This document shows positions 36,169 to 46,600 of a DNA stretch of 64,000 nucleotides, one piece after another (position 1 is the first letter of the stretch; the number at the start of each line of letters is the position of its first letter). Origin of the DNA: an uncultured Ignavibacteria bacterium (GTDB lineage: Bacteria > Bacteroidota > Ignavibacteria > Tepidaquicellales > OLB5); assembly GCA_937873695.1 (NCBI GenBank), contig CALMYL010000008.1, positions 62,001-126,000 of the forward strand, written 5' to 3'. Position numbers and translations under genes: made by a program. Below the pieces are notes generated by a model that searched no databases, was not told where the DNA came from, and saw nothing but the letters and a program-made list of their open reading frames with translations.

Positions 36169-37977
36169 GTGGCAGAAGAACAGAAGAAAAATTCAGGTGA
36201 GCCTGACGAAAACGAACAGGAAGAAGTTTTAGGGAAGGCATATGATGCCCGGTTGATGAAAAGGCTTATAAGGTATCTTAAGCCCTACACAAAATGGGTA
36301 ATATTTGCCATTATTCTTACAGTGGGAGTAGCCCTTCTTAGTACAATCAGACCATACCTGACAAAAATTGCAATAGATAATTATATTGTGAATAAAGATT
36401 CAAGCGGGCTGACGAATATAATACTTATCCTGCTTGCAACGCTGATCTTCCAGGGGCTGCTGCAGTACACTATGACCTACCTGACGCAATGGATAGGGCA
36501 GAAGACCATATATGACCTTAGGATGGAACTCTTTGAGCACATCCAGAGGCTTTCAATGAGTTTTTTTGATAAAAACCCGGTTGGAAGACTGGTAACAAGG
36601 CTTACTAATGATATAGAGGTACTCAATGAAATGTTTTCAAGCGGTATTGTAATGGTATTTGCAGATGTTTTCATTATCGGGGGAATATTGTTCTTTATGT
36701 TCTCTTTAAGCTGGCAGCTTACGCTTATAGCCCTGTCAGTTGTTTTCCCGCTTATTTACGCCACAATAATTTTCAGGCGTAAAGTCAGAACTGCATTCCG
36801 TGATGTTAGATTTTACCTTGCCAAAATGAACGCATTTTTGCAGGAGCATATCAGCGGCATTCTTGTAGTTAAAATATTCGGTAAGGAAAAAAGAACACTC
36901 GATGATTTCAGGAAAATAAACTACGACCATACAAAGGCCAACAAGAAATCTGTGTTCTATTATTCTATCTTCTTTCCGGTGGTCGAGCTTATCGGGGCTC
37001 TCTCAGGAGCGCTGATAATATGGTATGGCGGCGGAGAGGCAATTAAGGGCGCATTAACTATTGGTATTCTTGTTTCGTTTATCCAGTATTCCGAAATGTT
37101 CTTCAGACCTATCAGGGACCTTTCGGAAAAATATAATATTATGCAGACCGCAATGGCGTCATCAGAGAGGATATTTAAGCTGCTTGACAGGCAGGCTGTG
37201 ATCCGCGATCCGGATAAGCCAATAGCACTGGATAAATGCAAAGGTGTTATAGAATTCAGGGATGTTTCATTTGCTTACGTCAAACAGGATTATGTCCTTA
37301 AAGATATTTCTTTCAATATCAGGCAGGGAGAAAAGGTTGCATTTGTAGGTGCAACAGGTGCAGGAAAATCTTCTATTATGAATCTTCTTTGCAGGTTTTA
37401 CGACGCCCAAAAGGGTGAGATCACAATTGATGGAATTAACATTAAGGATCTTAAACAAAGTGAGCTAAGGAAGAACATTGGGCTGGTTGTTCAGGATATT
37501 TTCCTGTTCAGTGATTCAATTTCAAACAATATCAGTCTCGGTAACAATTCAATACCGGAAAGCAGGATAAGAGAAGCTGCTTCTGTGATCGGAATAGATA
37601 ACTTCATTGAAAAGCTTCCGTTGAAATACGGACAGAACGTAAAAGAGCGAGGTGTTACGCTTTCGCAGGGCGAGCGTCAGCTCATAACTTTTGCCAGAGC
37701 GCTGGCTTATGATCCTAAGATCCTTATACTCGATGAAGCTACCTCCAGTGTTGATACTCACAGTGAAATTCTTATACAGAATGCAATAGACAAATTAATG
37801 GAAGGCAGAACCTCTATTATAATTGCGCACAGACTGTCAACAATCCAGAAATGTGATAAGATAATTGTGATGCACAAAGGGGAGATTAGAGAAACCGGAA
37901 CTCACCAGCAGCTTCTTGAGCTTGGCGGAATATATTCAAAGCTGTACCAGCTTCAGTATAAGGAATCATTTGCCTGA
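36169..37977 (+). CDS. ABC exporter half-transporter, catalytic partner subunit
   Basis: A 602-residue partner starting at a GTG 38 nt after the first subunit. A charged N-terminal cap, six helices and an ATPase follow, with Walker A GATGAGKS (about 393) and Walker B LILDEATSSVD with catalytic Glu (about 517). The signature is degenerate: LSQGE instead of LSGGQ (about 497). Combined with subunit 1, one composite site is fully consensus and the other doubly degenerate, as in TmrAB/TM287-288-type exporters. Confidence 0.88.
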   Translation: MAEEQKKNSGEPDENEQEEVLGKAYDARLMKRLIRYLKPYTKWVIFAIILTVGVALLSTIRPYLTKIAIDNYIVNKDSSGLTNIILILLATLIFQGLLQYTMTYLTQWIGQKTIYDLRMELFEHIQRLSMSFFDKNPVGRLVTRLTNDIEVLNEMFSSGIVMVFADVFIIGGILFFMFSLSWQLTLIALSVVFPLIYATIIFRRKVRTAFRDVRFYLAKMNAFLQEHISGILVVKIFGKEKRTLDDFRKINYDHTKANKKSVFYYSIFFPVVELIGALSGALIIWYGGGEAIKGALTIGILVSFIQYSEMFFRPIRDLSEKYNIMQTAMASSERIFKLLDRQAVIRDPDKPIALDKCKGVIEFRDVSFAYVKQDYVLKDISFNIRQGEKVAFVGATGAGKSSIMNLLCRFYDAQKGEITIDGINIKDLKQSELRKNIGLVVQDIFLFSDSISNNISLGNNSIPESRIREAASVIGIDNFIEKLPLKYGQNVKERGVTLSQGERQLITFARALAYDPKILILDEATSSVDTHSEILIQNAIDKLMEGRTSIIIAHRLSTIQKCDKIIVMHKGEIRETGTHQQLLELGGIYSKLYQLQYKESFA

Positions 37978-37985
37978 TATAGAAT

Positions 37986-38582
37986 ATGAAAAAGATATTT
38001 ATTGCTTCAAAAAACAAAGGTAAGATAAATGAAATAAGGTCATACCTTGCCCCGCTGGCATATGAAATTTTTTCTTTGATCGATATGCCAAATATACCTG
38101 ATATTGAAGAAACGGGTTCTACCTTTGAAGAAAATGCGGTGATCAAAGCAAAAGCTGTATTTGAAGTTGTGAAGATACCGGTTCTGGCAGATGATTCAGG
38201 ACTTGAAGTTGATTTTCTTAGCGGCAGGCCCGGCGTTTATTCGGCAAGGTACAGCGGTATAGGCGCAACAGATGAAAAAAATAATGCAAAGTTAATCCTG
38301 GAATTAGGCGATGCTGAACCCCAAAGCAGAACTGCGCGGTTCAAATGTGTGATTGCTTTATATGATGGAATGAATGAAAGATTTTTTGATGGTGTATGTG
38401 AAGGTAAAATTGCTAACAATCCTGCAGGTTCATCAGGATTCGGTTATGACCCGTTGTTTATTCCGGAAGGATACAATTTAACTTTTGGTGAGCTAGGTCC
38501 TGATGTCAAAAACAGGATATCGCACCGCGGCAAAGCACTGGAAAGTCTTAGGAAGTTTCTTGAACTGGAAAATAATATGTAG
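37986..38582 (+). CDS. rdgB: RdgB/HAM1 non-canonical purine NTP pyrophosphatase
   Basis: A 198-residue enzyme that hydrolyses ITP, dITP and XTP to monophosphates, keeping deaminated purines out of DNA and RNA. The N-terminal ASKNKGKINEI nucleotide-binding loop, the acidic metal site DDSGLEVDFL, GRPGVYSARY and the late FGYDPLFIPEG plus NRISHRGKAL segments are intact. It starts 8 nt after the ABC exporter gene and is probably cotranscribed. Confidence 0.93.
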   Translation: MKKIFIASKNKGKINEIRSYLAPLAYEIFSLIDMPNIPDIEETGSTFEENAVIKAKAVFEVVKIPVLADDSGLEVDFLSGRPGVYSARYSGIGATDEKNNAKLILELGDAEPQSRTARFKCVIALYDGMNERFFDGVCEGKIANNPAGSSGFGYDPLFIPEGYNLTFGELGPDVKNRISHRGKALESLRKFLELENNM

Positions 38583-38652
38583 TTTTTTAAGTATTGAAGG
38601 TTTTTGATAATATTTTTATGTTTGTAATCTGTTTTAAAACACAGCATTTGTT

Positions 38653-38724
38653 GCTGGCGTAGCTCAGTGGTAGAGCAGCGCACTTGTAATGCGCAGGTCG
38701 GGGGTTCAACTCCCTTCGCCAGCT
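38653..38724 (+). tRNA. tRNA-Thr (UGU)
   Basis: A full cloverleaf: acceptor GCTGGCG / CGCCAGC, D-stem GCTC / GAGC, anticodon stem GCGCA / TGCGC with loop CTTGTAA and anticodon TGT at 38685-38687, and T-loop TTCAACT. CCA is not encoded. A hairpin terminator follows at once. Confidence 0.95.
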
Positions 38725-38731
38725 CTCAGGA

Positions 38732-38759
38732 AAAACCCGCCTATTTTGGCGGGTTTTTT
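38732..38759 (+). terminator. intrinsic terminator after tRNA-Thr
   Basis: CCCGCC / GGCGGG stem with TATTTT loop and a six-T tract. Confidence 0.9.
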
Positions 38760-38822
38760 GTTTATTTTACAGTCATTTTCCTTACAATAGCTGAAAATAC
38801 AATTAAAGTGGCTTTTTTTAAA

Positions 38823-38842
38823 TAAATTTGTAGTTAATTTTG
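38823..38842 (+). promoter_or_regulatory. two TAnnTTTG (-7-like) boxes
   Basis: TAAATTTG (38823-38830) and TAATTTTG (38835-38842), about 90 nt before the hybrid kinase ATG. Confidence 0.35.
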
Positions 38843-38924
38843 CTTTAAATATATGATAATTTATGTTTTTTAACCACCATACGGTGTGCTCAATTCTAAT
38901 TGATGATAATTCAGCTTTGATCCT

Positions 38925-41900
38925 ATGCCTATAGCCAAAGTTTTTATCATAGAAGATGAAGCAATTACGGCTCTGGATATCAAGAGGACACTTGAGAAAC
39001 TTAACTATGAAATTGTTGGTATAAAAGACCGCGGCGAAGTTGCTTTAAAGGAGTTTCAGCAGGCTGCTCCAGATATTGTATTAATGGATATATCCCTGAA
39101 AGGTGAACTTGACGGAATAGAAACCGCAAGACTATTGAACATACAGAAGAGGGTGCCGGTTGTGTATCTTACGGCGCATTATGATGATGAGACAATAGAA
39201 AGAAGTAAATCAACAAATCCATACGGTTTTCTGCTTAAACCGCTTAACGAAAGAGATCTGAATTCCTGTATAAGAATGGCTTTATACAGGTTTGAAACAG
39301 AAAATAAGCTGCGCGAAGTTGAAGATCAGTTAATTTCAGCAAAAAGGAAATCAGGGGTATTATTCAATTCACTGCAAAAAACCGCAATGACAGTAAATGG
39401 CGAAGGGATCATCACTGCTGTTAACAATAGTGCCGCTTACGAGAATTTCCCAGCAGCGCATTTTTTGAATTCAGATGTGAAAAAAGTTTTCCCTGGCAGG
39501 ACAGGTAACAAATTTTTCTTGCTGATCGAAAACACATTGCAAACCGGTAATGAGAATTCTTTTGAGCATATCGTGAAAGTCCATGAAAATAAGTTCAGGT
39601 ACAAAACGGATTTTATACCGTATACTGAAAATGAAGTGCTCGTCATATTCACTGATGTAACATCTGCCGCTGATATTGAACTGGCTCTTAAAGGCAGCGA
39701 AATGAAATACAGGAACCTGATAAAAAATTCACCGCTTGCAATAACAAGGCTGCTCATAAAAGGCAACAAGTATGAATTTGTAAATAACGAGTTCATCAAA
39801 CAATCCGGTTATACTCTGGAAGAGTTTAATGCTCTTTCAAATGAAGAATATTACAACACAATATATCCTGATGACAGAGATAACCTGATAAAGGAATATT
39901 CTGAATGGATAAGAAGCGGATGCAAAGGACTTAAAAACCTTGTATATCGAATAAAAAATAAAAGGAACGAATTGATATGGCTTGATAGCTATCATTATGC
40001 TGATATTCTTCCTGATGGAACGATAGAGGCTGTGAACCAGATATATCTGAATCTTAATAAACAGAAGCAATATGAAGAAATACTGGCTGAATCAAAACAG
40101 TATTTAGATGCGTTTTTCCAGCAGTCACTGGACGGAATTTTTATCGCCAAGTTAGATAAGCCGGTAAACTGGAATAAAAGTAAAAACGATGACAAACTGG
40201 TTGATCACATAATGAAGAATGTTAAGATAGTGCGGGCTAATGAACCATTGGCAAAGCAGTTTGGAATGGATGCTGATGAGGTTATTAATATCAACACAGA
40301 AACTTACTACGGCAGAAATAATTCGGAGTCCAGGAAGAAATGGAAGCTTTTTCTTAATAAGGGATTTTCGCATTCAACAGATTATTATACCAGGCCGGAT
40401 GGAACTGTTATTTATATTGAAGGAGATTATTACTGCCTGTATAACAGTACCGGCGAATTTATCGGGTATCTTGGCATACAAAGAGATATGACTGATAGAA
40501 AAAAAGCAGAAGAGTTGCTGAAGCTTAGTGAAGAGAAATTCAGAGCTGTTGCCGAGTCAATGCCTGCGCAAGTTGTGATCTTTCAGGATAACAGATTTGT
40601 GTATGCAAATCCTTATTCCGAAGTTCTGACGGGTTACAAGACTCAGGAGATACTTAAAAAGAATTTTTGGGACCTCGTACATGATGACTACAAAAATACA
40701 GCAAAAGAACGCGGAGAAAAAAGGCTGAAGGGGGAAAGTGTTCCGGATAATTATGAGCTGAAAATAATAACCAAAAGTAAAGAGGAAAAATGGCTTAATT
40801 ACAGCGCCAGGATAATTGAATTTAACGGTAAGAAAGCGGTGCTAGGTATAGCCACTGATGTTACCGAAAGCAAAAGATCACAGGAAAAGATAAGATTAAG
40901 CGAAGAGAAATACAGAAATTTTGTTGAACACAGCTCTGAAGGAATATTCAGACTGGAGTTCAGGGAGCCTGTTCCGGTCAATCTTGCCGCCGATCAGCAG
41001 GTGGAGATGATCAGGAAAAACGTATTTATTGCCGAATGCAACAGTGTTTTTGCACGAATGTACGATGAAGAAAGCCCTGAAAAAATGATCGGAAAAAATG
41101 TCTTAGAACTTAATTATATGAGCCCTGATTATTCTTCACGAATATTGAAGTTTGTAACACAGGATTATAATGTAATTGAAGATGAAACTGTAGAATACGA
41201 TAATACCGGGAAAGAGAAATTCTTTGTGATAAATATTTCAGGAGTAATAGATGGCGGGTATTTAACAAGTATATGGGGAGTTCAAAGAGATATTTCTGAT
41301 AAGAAGAGATCTGAGGAAGCGATCAAACGTTCATTGATAGAGAAGGATATACTTCTTAAAGAGATCCATCACAGGGTTAAGAACAATCTCCAGATCGTGA
41401 CCAGTCTTTTGAAACTGCAGGCAGGTTATGTTAATGATGAACGGGTTAAGCAGCTTTTCAGGGAAAGCCAGAACAGGGTGCAATCAATGTCTCTGATTCA
41501 CCAGAAGCTATACCAAACCAAGGACCTTGCTCACATTGATTTCAAGGAATATATAGAAACAGTGACCATCCATCTGCAGCATTCTTATGGTATACTAGAA
41601 GACAGGGTGAAGATTTTTGCAGAGGTGAAAAATATGGTAATGTCAATTGATAACGCAATACCGGCCGGTCTTATCATTAACGAGCTGGTTTCTAATTCGC
41701 TTAAACACGCCTTCCCTAACGGCAGACACGGGAGTATTTACATTAACGCTGCGTACGATGAATATAATAAAGAATATTGGCTTTTGATAAGGGATGACGG
41801 CATTGGAATGAAGGAAAAACCCGACATAGAAAATTCGAATTCCTTTGGTCTTAAACTTGTTAATACGCTGGTAAAACAGCTGGAAGGTATTATCGAGATA

Positions 41901-41969
41901 GTATTATCCGGAGGAACAGAGTTCAGGATTCATTTCAGAAGCGCTGATTACAAAGAACGAAATTCATGA
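38925..41969 (+). CDS. REC-multi-PAS hybrid sensor kinase (HisKA_2 type)
   Basis: A 1014-residue cytoplasmic protein. Its N-terminal receiver domain (about 1-125) has the phosphoacceptor Asp in IVLMDISLKG and a conserved Lys in LLKPL. About five PAS modules follow (about 145-255, 262-385, 390-530, 535-655, 660-800). A HisKA_2 dimerisation domain carries the phosphorylatable His in LKEIHHRVKNNLQIV (about 812), followed by an HATPase domain with NELVSNSLKHAF and a Gly box. There are no membrane helices, so it senses intracellular signals or is controlled through its own receiver. Confidence 0.9.
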   Translation: MPIAKVFIIEDEAITALDIKRTLEKLNYEIVGIKDRGEVALKEFQQAAPDIVLMDISLKGELDGIETARLLNIQKRVPVVYLTAHYDDETIERSKSTNPYGFLLKPLNERDLNSCIRMALYRFETENKLREVEDQLISAKRKSGVLFNSLQKTAMTVNGEGIITAVNNSAAYENFPAAHFLNSDVKKVFPGRTGNKFFLLIENTLQTGNENSFEHIVKVHENKFRYKTDFIPYTENEVLVIFTDVTSAADIELALKGSEMKYRNLIKNSPLAITRLLIKGNKYEFVNNEFIKQSGYTLEEFNALSNEEYYNTIYPDDRDNLIKEYSEWIRSGCKGLKNLVYRIKNKRNELIWLDSYHYADILPDGTIEAVNQIYLNLNKQKQYEEILAESKQYLDAFFQQSLDGIFIAKLDKPVNWNKSKNDDKLVDHIMKNVKIVRANEPLAKQFGMDADEVININTETYYGRNNSESRKKWKLFLNKGFSHSTDYYTRPDGTVIYIEGDYYCLYNSTGEFIGYLGIQRDMTDRKKAEELLKLSEEKFRAVAESMPAQVVIFQDNRFVYANPYSEVLTGYKTQEILKKNFWDLVHDDYKNTAKERGEKRLKGESVPDNYELKIITKSKEEKWLNYSARIIEFNGKKAVLGIATDVTESKRSQEKIRLSEEKYRNFVEHSSEGIFRLEFREPVPVNLAADQQVEMIRKNVFIAECNSVFARMYDEESPEKMIGKNVLELNYMSPDYSSRILKFVTQDYNVIEDETVEYDNTGKEKFFVINISGVIDGGYLTSIWGVQRDISDKKRSEEAIKRSLIEKDILLKEIHHRVKNNLQIVTSLLKLQAGYVNDERVKQLFRESQNRVQSMSLIHQKLYQTKDLAHIDFKEYIETVTIHLQHSYGILEDRVKIFAEVKNMVMSIDNAIPAGLIINELVSNSLKHAFPNGRHGSIYINAAYDEYNKEYWLLIRDDGIGMKEKPDIENSNSFGLKLVNTLVKQLEGIIEIVLSGGTEFRIHFRSADYKERNS

Positions 41970-42064
41970 TCACCGGTTCGTGAATTTCATATTCATTGGG
42001 CACGGCGGAAATCAAAGTTTTTTTGAAATATTAATTATAAACAAAGTATTCACATACCTAACAC

Positions 42065-43354
42065 ATGAAAAAAATATCAATAAGCAGTTCTCTGTTTAAA
42101 GAAAACCGCAAACGGCTTTTATCACTGATGATGAAAAATTCTGCGGCAGTGATAAATTCAAACGACATCCTTCCATCTAATGCAGATGGAACAATGAAAT
42201 TCAAACAGAACAGTGACCTTTTCTATTTGACTGGAATTCAGCAGGAAGAAACGATCCTATTATTGAATCCCGGAAACAAAAATGAGGACTATAGGGAAAT
42301 ACTCTTTATAAGAGACCACAATCCGGACCTTGAAGTGTGGGAAGGGAAAAAGCTGTCGCTTCAGCTTGCATCAGAAATTTCCGGTGTGAAGACGGTATTT
42401 GAGCTTTCAAGGTTCAAAGATGCGCTGCATGATGTAATGTGCTCAGTTGAAAACATCTACCTGAATACAAACGATCATGACAGAGCCAGGAACATTGTTG
42501 AAAGCAGGGACGTAAGGTTTATCAATTACTGTAAAAAATACTATCCGCTGCATTCTTACAACAGGTTATCTCCTCTGGTATACAGTCTTAGGGCAGTAAA
42601 ATCAAAAGAAGAAATTGAATTACTCCGGAAAGCATGTGATATAACAGGCGATGGTTTTAGAAGACTGCTTAAATGTGTTAAGCCTGGGATGATGGAATAT
42701 GAAATTGAAGCTGAATTGGCGTATGAGTATATCAGACAGGGTTCAGGTTTTGCTGATTATGAACCTATTATAGCCTCAGGAGAAAACGCCTGCTTTTTAC
42801 ATTATATTAAAAATGATGACCCCTGTAATGAAGGCGAGGTGCTTTTGCTTGATGTTGCCGCCGGTTGGGCCAATTACAATGCGGATATGACACGTTCAAT
42901 TCCGGTAAGCGGCAGATTTACCCAAAGGCAGAAAGATGTTTATAGCAGCGTTTTAAGGGCTATGCGGGGTACGATTAATGAAATGAAGCCGGGCAAAACC
43001 GTGAAGGATATTATCATGATTACAAGGGAACTGTTGGCTAAGGAGCTTGTAGACCTGAAGCTTCTTAAACCTGCTGATGTGAAGGATGTTAAGAACAAGT
43101 CCGCCGAATTCAAGAAATATTATCCGCATGATGTATCTCATTTCCTGGGGCTCGGAGTTCACGATGTTGGAGTATTTGATGAGCCTGTCAGAGCGGGAAT
43201 GGTCTTAACGTGTGAACCCGGAATATACATACGAGAAGAGAAACTTGGCATTAGGTTAGAAAATGACATACTTATAACAGAAGACGGCAATCATGATTTC
43301 ATGGCAAATGTGCCGGTAGAAGCTGATGAAATTGAATCCCTAATGAACTCATGA
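42065..43354 (+). CDS. pepP: Xaa-Pro aminopeptidase (M24B)
   Basis: A 429-residue metallopeptidase that removes N-terminal residues preceding proline. The aminopeptidase P N-domain (about 1-140: LFYLTGIQQEETILLLNPG) precedes a pita-bread catalytic domain. Metal ligands are visible: two Asp in LLLDVAAGWANYNADMTRS, His in DVSHFLGLGVHD, Glu in LTCEPGIYI and Glu in IRLENDILI. It is monocistronic, between two signalling genes, and likely unrelated to them. Confidence 0.93.
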   Translation: MKKISISSSLFKENRKRLLSLMMKNSAAVINSNDILPSNADGTMKFKQNSDLFYLTGIQQEETILLLNPGNKNEDYREILFIRDHNPDLEVWEGKKLSLQLASEISGVKTVFELSRFKDALHDVMCSVENIYLNTNDHDRARNIVESRDVRFINYCKKYYPLHSYNRLSPLVYSLRAVKSKEEIELLRKACDITGDGFRRLLKCVKPGMMEYEIEAELAYEYIRQGSGFADYEPIIASGENACFLHYIKNDDPCNEGEVLLLDVAAGWANYNADMTRSIPVSGRFTQRQKDVYSSVLRAMRGTINEMKPGKTVKDIIMITRELLAKELVDLKLLKPADVKDVKNKSAEFKKYYPHDVSHFLGLGVHDVGVFDEPVRAGMVLTCEPGIYIREEKLGIRLENDILITEDGNHDFMANVPVEADEIESLMNS

Positions 43355-43382
43355 ACCTGACAAAATGAACATATTCTCATTA

Positions 43383-43417
43383 TAGCCTGAAATTTCTCAT
43401 TATTTCAGGCTATTTTG
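43383..43417 (+). terminator. intrinsic terminator after pepP
   Basis: TAGCCTGAAAT / ATTTCAGGCTA stem with a short loop, followed by TTTTGGGTTTT. The tail is only moderately T-rich. Confidence 0.6.
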
Positions 43418-43625
43418 GGTTTTAGTGAACATTTTAAATAACGTATACACTGTATGGCATATAAAATGATTAAATTATTATTTATATTGTAATTGCAATT
43501 TTGCAGGTCTAATTACCAAGGCTCGTACAGCAAATTCAATCCCCTGCAAATTTTAATTAATGATATTGCCCCTCTTTGAAATTTAGAAGAATAAATAAAT
43601 CAGATTTTGCTTATTTAAGTATCTA
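43418..43625. other. intergenic region upstream of sensor kinase
   Basis: About 208 bases, AT-rich, with no gene or clear repeat. It presumably carries the kinase promoter, but I cannot place one. Confidence 0.4.
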
Positions 43626-46600
43626 TTGGTTTTGAAAAAGCTGAAAATAAATAAAAGCAGATCATCTGCCCTTTTTGTTTCCGTGATATATCTTATCTTT
43701 GGAACTTTGTGGATAGCAGTTTCCGGAGAGCTGGTTCAATATTTCACACATGGGTCAGAGCTTGGCCCGAGATTTGAACTGTACAAAGGTTTATTGTTCA
43801 TTTTTGTTACATCATTACTGCTTTATTTCACAATTAGAAGGCGTGAAATACAGCGGGAAAAGCTGGAATCTGAGGTATCAGAATCTGAAATAAAGTGGAA
43901 AAATATTTTTGATAGCGCAAATGACCCTATATTTATACTTGATAAAAATTACAGGATAATAGTTGCAAACTCTAAAGCCAGCGCCCTCTATGGTTATACC
44001 CTGGAAGAGTTTCTTAAACTTGGATTAAAGGACATCCATGAATATGAAGATACCGGGTTTATTACCGGAAAAATGAATGAAGCCGCGGAAACTACCGGAG
44101 CAGAATTTGAGATAAATCATAGGAAGAAGGACGGAACCAGAATACCGGTTGAGATAAGCACCAGAGCCGTGTTACGTGAAAGCAGCATGGAGTATATCTA
44201 TATTGTCCACGATCTATCTGCGAGAAAAAGTATTGAAGAAAAACTTATCAGCAGTGAAAGCAAATACCGTACTTTGGTAGAGGCCTCACATGAACTGATA
44301 TGGTCAACCGATGAGAACAATTTTATTTCGTTTGTCAATAACGCTTCGGCAGAAATTTACGGACTTCAGCCTGAAGACATGATCGGGAAAAAGTTCTCTG
44401 ATTTTGCCACTAAAGAACAGCTTGAAGTTGATTTTAAGAGCATCCGGGAAGCGATAAAGAAGGGAGACGGTTTTCTGCAGTATGAAAGCAGAATTACTGA
44501 TTCAGCAGGGAAAGAAAAATATTTACTTACAAATTGCCTGATAAACAAAGATCAAAACGGCAAACTTACCGGAATGTTTGGAACTTCTCTTGATATAACT
44601 GAAAGGTTTGAATCCGGAGAGCGGGTGAAATTTCATAACAGGGTTTACTCGCTGATGACAAACATGAATCAGCTTATAGTAAGAGCCAAAAACAAAGAGC
44701 AGATCCTTAACGATGCATGCAGGCTGGCTGTTGAGTATGGCATGTTCAGGCTGGCGTGGATCGGGATACCGGATGAAGGAACCCGCAATATACTGCCTGC
44801 TTATCAATTTGGTGATTCAGAAAATTATCTGGAAAACATTTGTATATCAACAGATGAGCCTGAAGGCACAAGGGGACCGATAGTAAGGGCATTTAACGAT
44901 AAAGTATATTTTGTCAGTAACGATGTTGAAAATGACCCGCTGCTGGTTCGCTGGAAGGATTCAACATTGGCTAAGGGTTTCAGATCTTTTGCAACTTTTC
45001 CTATAGAAGTAAAGGATAAAGTTGTTGCTGTATATAATATCTATTCAGAAAAAAAGAATTTTTTCGGAAAAACCGAAACTGAACTGCTGCTTGAGCTGGC
45101 TGAAGATATTTCGTTTGCGCTTGAGTACATTGAACTTGAACAGGAAAGACAGATTATTGAAGACCGTTACAAGAATATTGTTGAAAAAGCGCCTATTGGA
45201 ATCTATGCCCATCTGGATAATGTAGTTACTTATATCAACCCTGAAGGGTATAAGATCCTGGGGGCTGATTCTTATAAAAGTATTGTCGGTAAAAATATTA
45301 ATGAATTGATCCACCCGGATTTCAAAGAAATTGTTGATTTGAGACTGGAGCAGATAAGATCAGGTAAATCTGCGGCAGAATTAGAAGAGAAATTCATTAA
45401 AACAGATGGCGGTGAAATTGAAGTTATGGTTTCAGCTATTCCGTACTTTCATGAGGGCAAAAAGGGAGCCCAGGTCTTTTTCAGGGATCTTACCGAACAG
45501 AAAAGAGCGCAGAGGGAAATTATTGAATCTAACGAACGTTTTGAGCTGATAACTAAGGCTACCAATGACGCCCTTTGGGATTGGGATCTGCAGACTGATC
45601 ATGTTTGGTGGAATGACGGTTTTAAGGACCTGTTTGGCTATAAGGAAGAAGAGATCGGAACGAAGATCTCTGATTGGGAAGGCAGAATTCATGATGATGA
45701 CAGGAAGAGAATTGTTGATGGTATGAGTCATGCGATAGTATCCGGCCAGGAGTTCTGGTTTGATGAATATTCATTCCTTAAAAGGGACGGATCATATGCC
45801 TATGTTTTTGACAGAGGATACATCCTGAAAGATGCTGACGGGAAACCGTACAGGATGGTTGGCAGCATGCTTGATATTTCTTTCAGGCGGAAAATGGAAA
45901 ACGAACTGAAAGTGAGCGAAGAAAAATGGCGTTCTTTGTTTGAAAACAGCCCCAGTATTATTTTTACAATTGACAGGAATTACAGAATCACAGGCATTAA
46001 CCGCTCATTCGTGAGCGTTTATGATAGTGATCAGATAATAGGGATGAACGGATTTGAGCTTATACATGAAGATGAAAAACCGGCAGTAATGGAGATCATT
46101 GAAAGAGTTATTGCAGAAAAAAAAGCGGAAAGTTTCACTGCTAGAAGTTCTGAAACAGACAATGAAAGATTTTATTCAGTGCAGGCAATTCCGCAGGTAA
46201 AAGAAGAGGTTGTTGAAGGGCTTACTTTGATAGCTACAGACATCACAGATAAAATTATCGCAGAAGATAAACTAAAGGAATCAAACCAGAGGCTTCATGC
46301 GCTTGCGGCGCATTTGCAGATAATAAGGGAGGAGGAAAGAACAATGATCTCAAGAGAGATTCATGACCAGTTGGGACAGGAACTTACCGCCCTTAAGATG
46401 GATATAGCTTTCCTTTCACGGCAGATAGATAAGATAAAGATCAGCGGAAAACCGGATTGGGTTGAACTGCAGAATGGACTTAAATCAATGTCTGATATTA
46501 CAGACCAGACGATCAATTCTGTAAGAAGGATAGCCCGTGAATTAAGGCCTGATGTGCTGGATAAACTTGGATTGAAGGATGCAATAGAGTGGCAGGCAGA

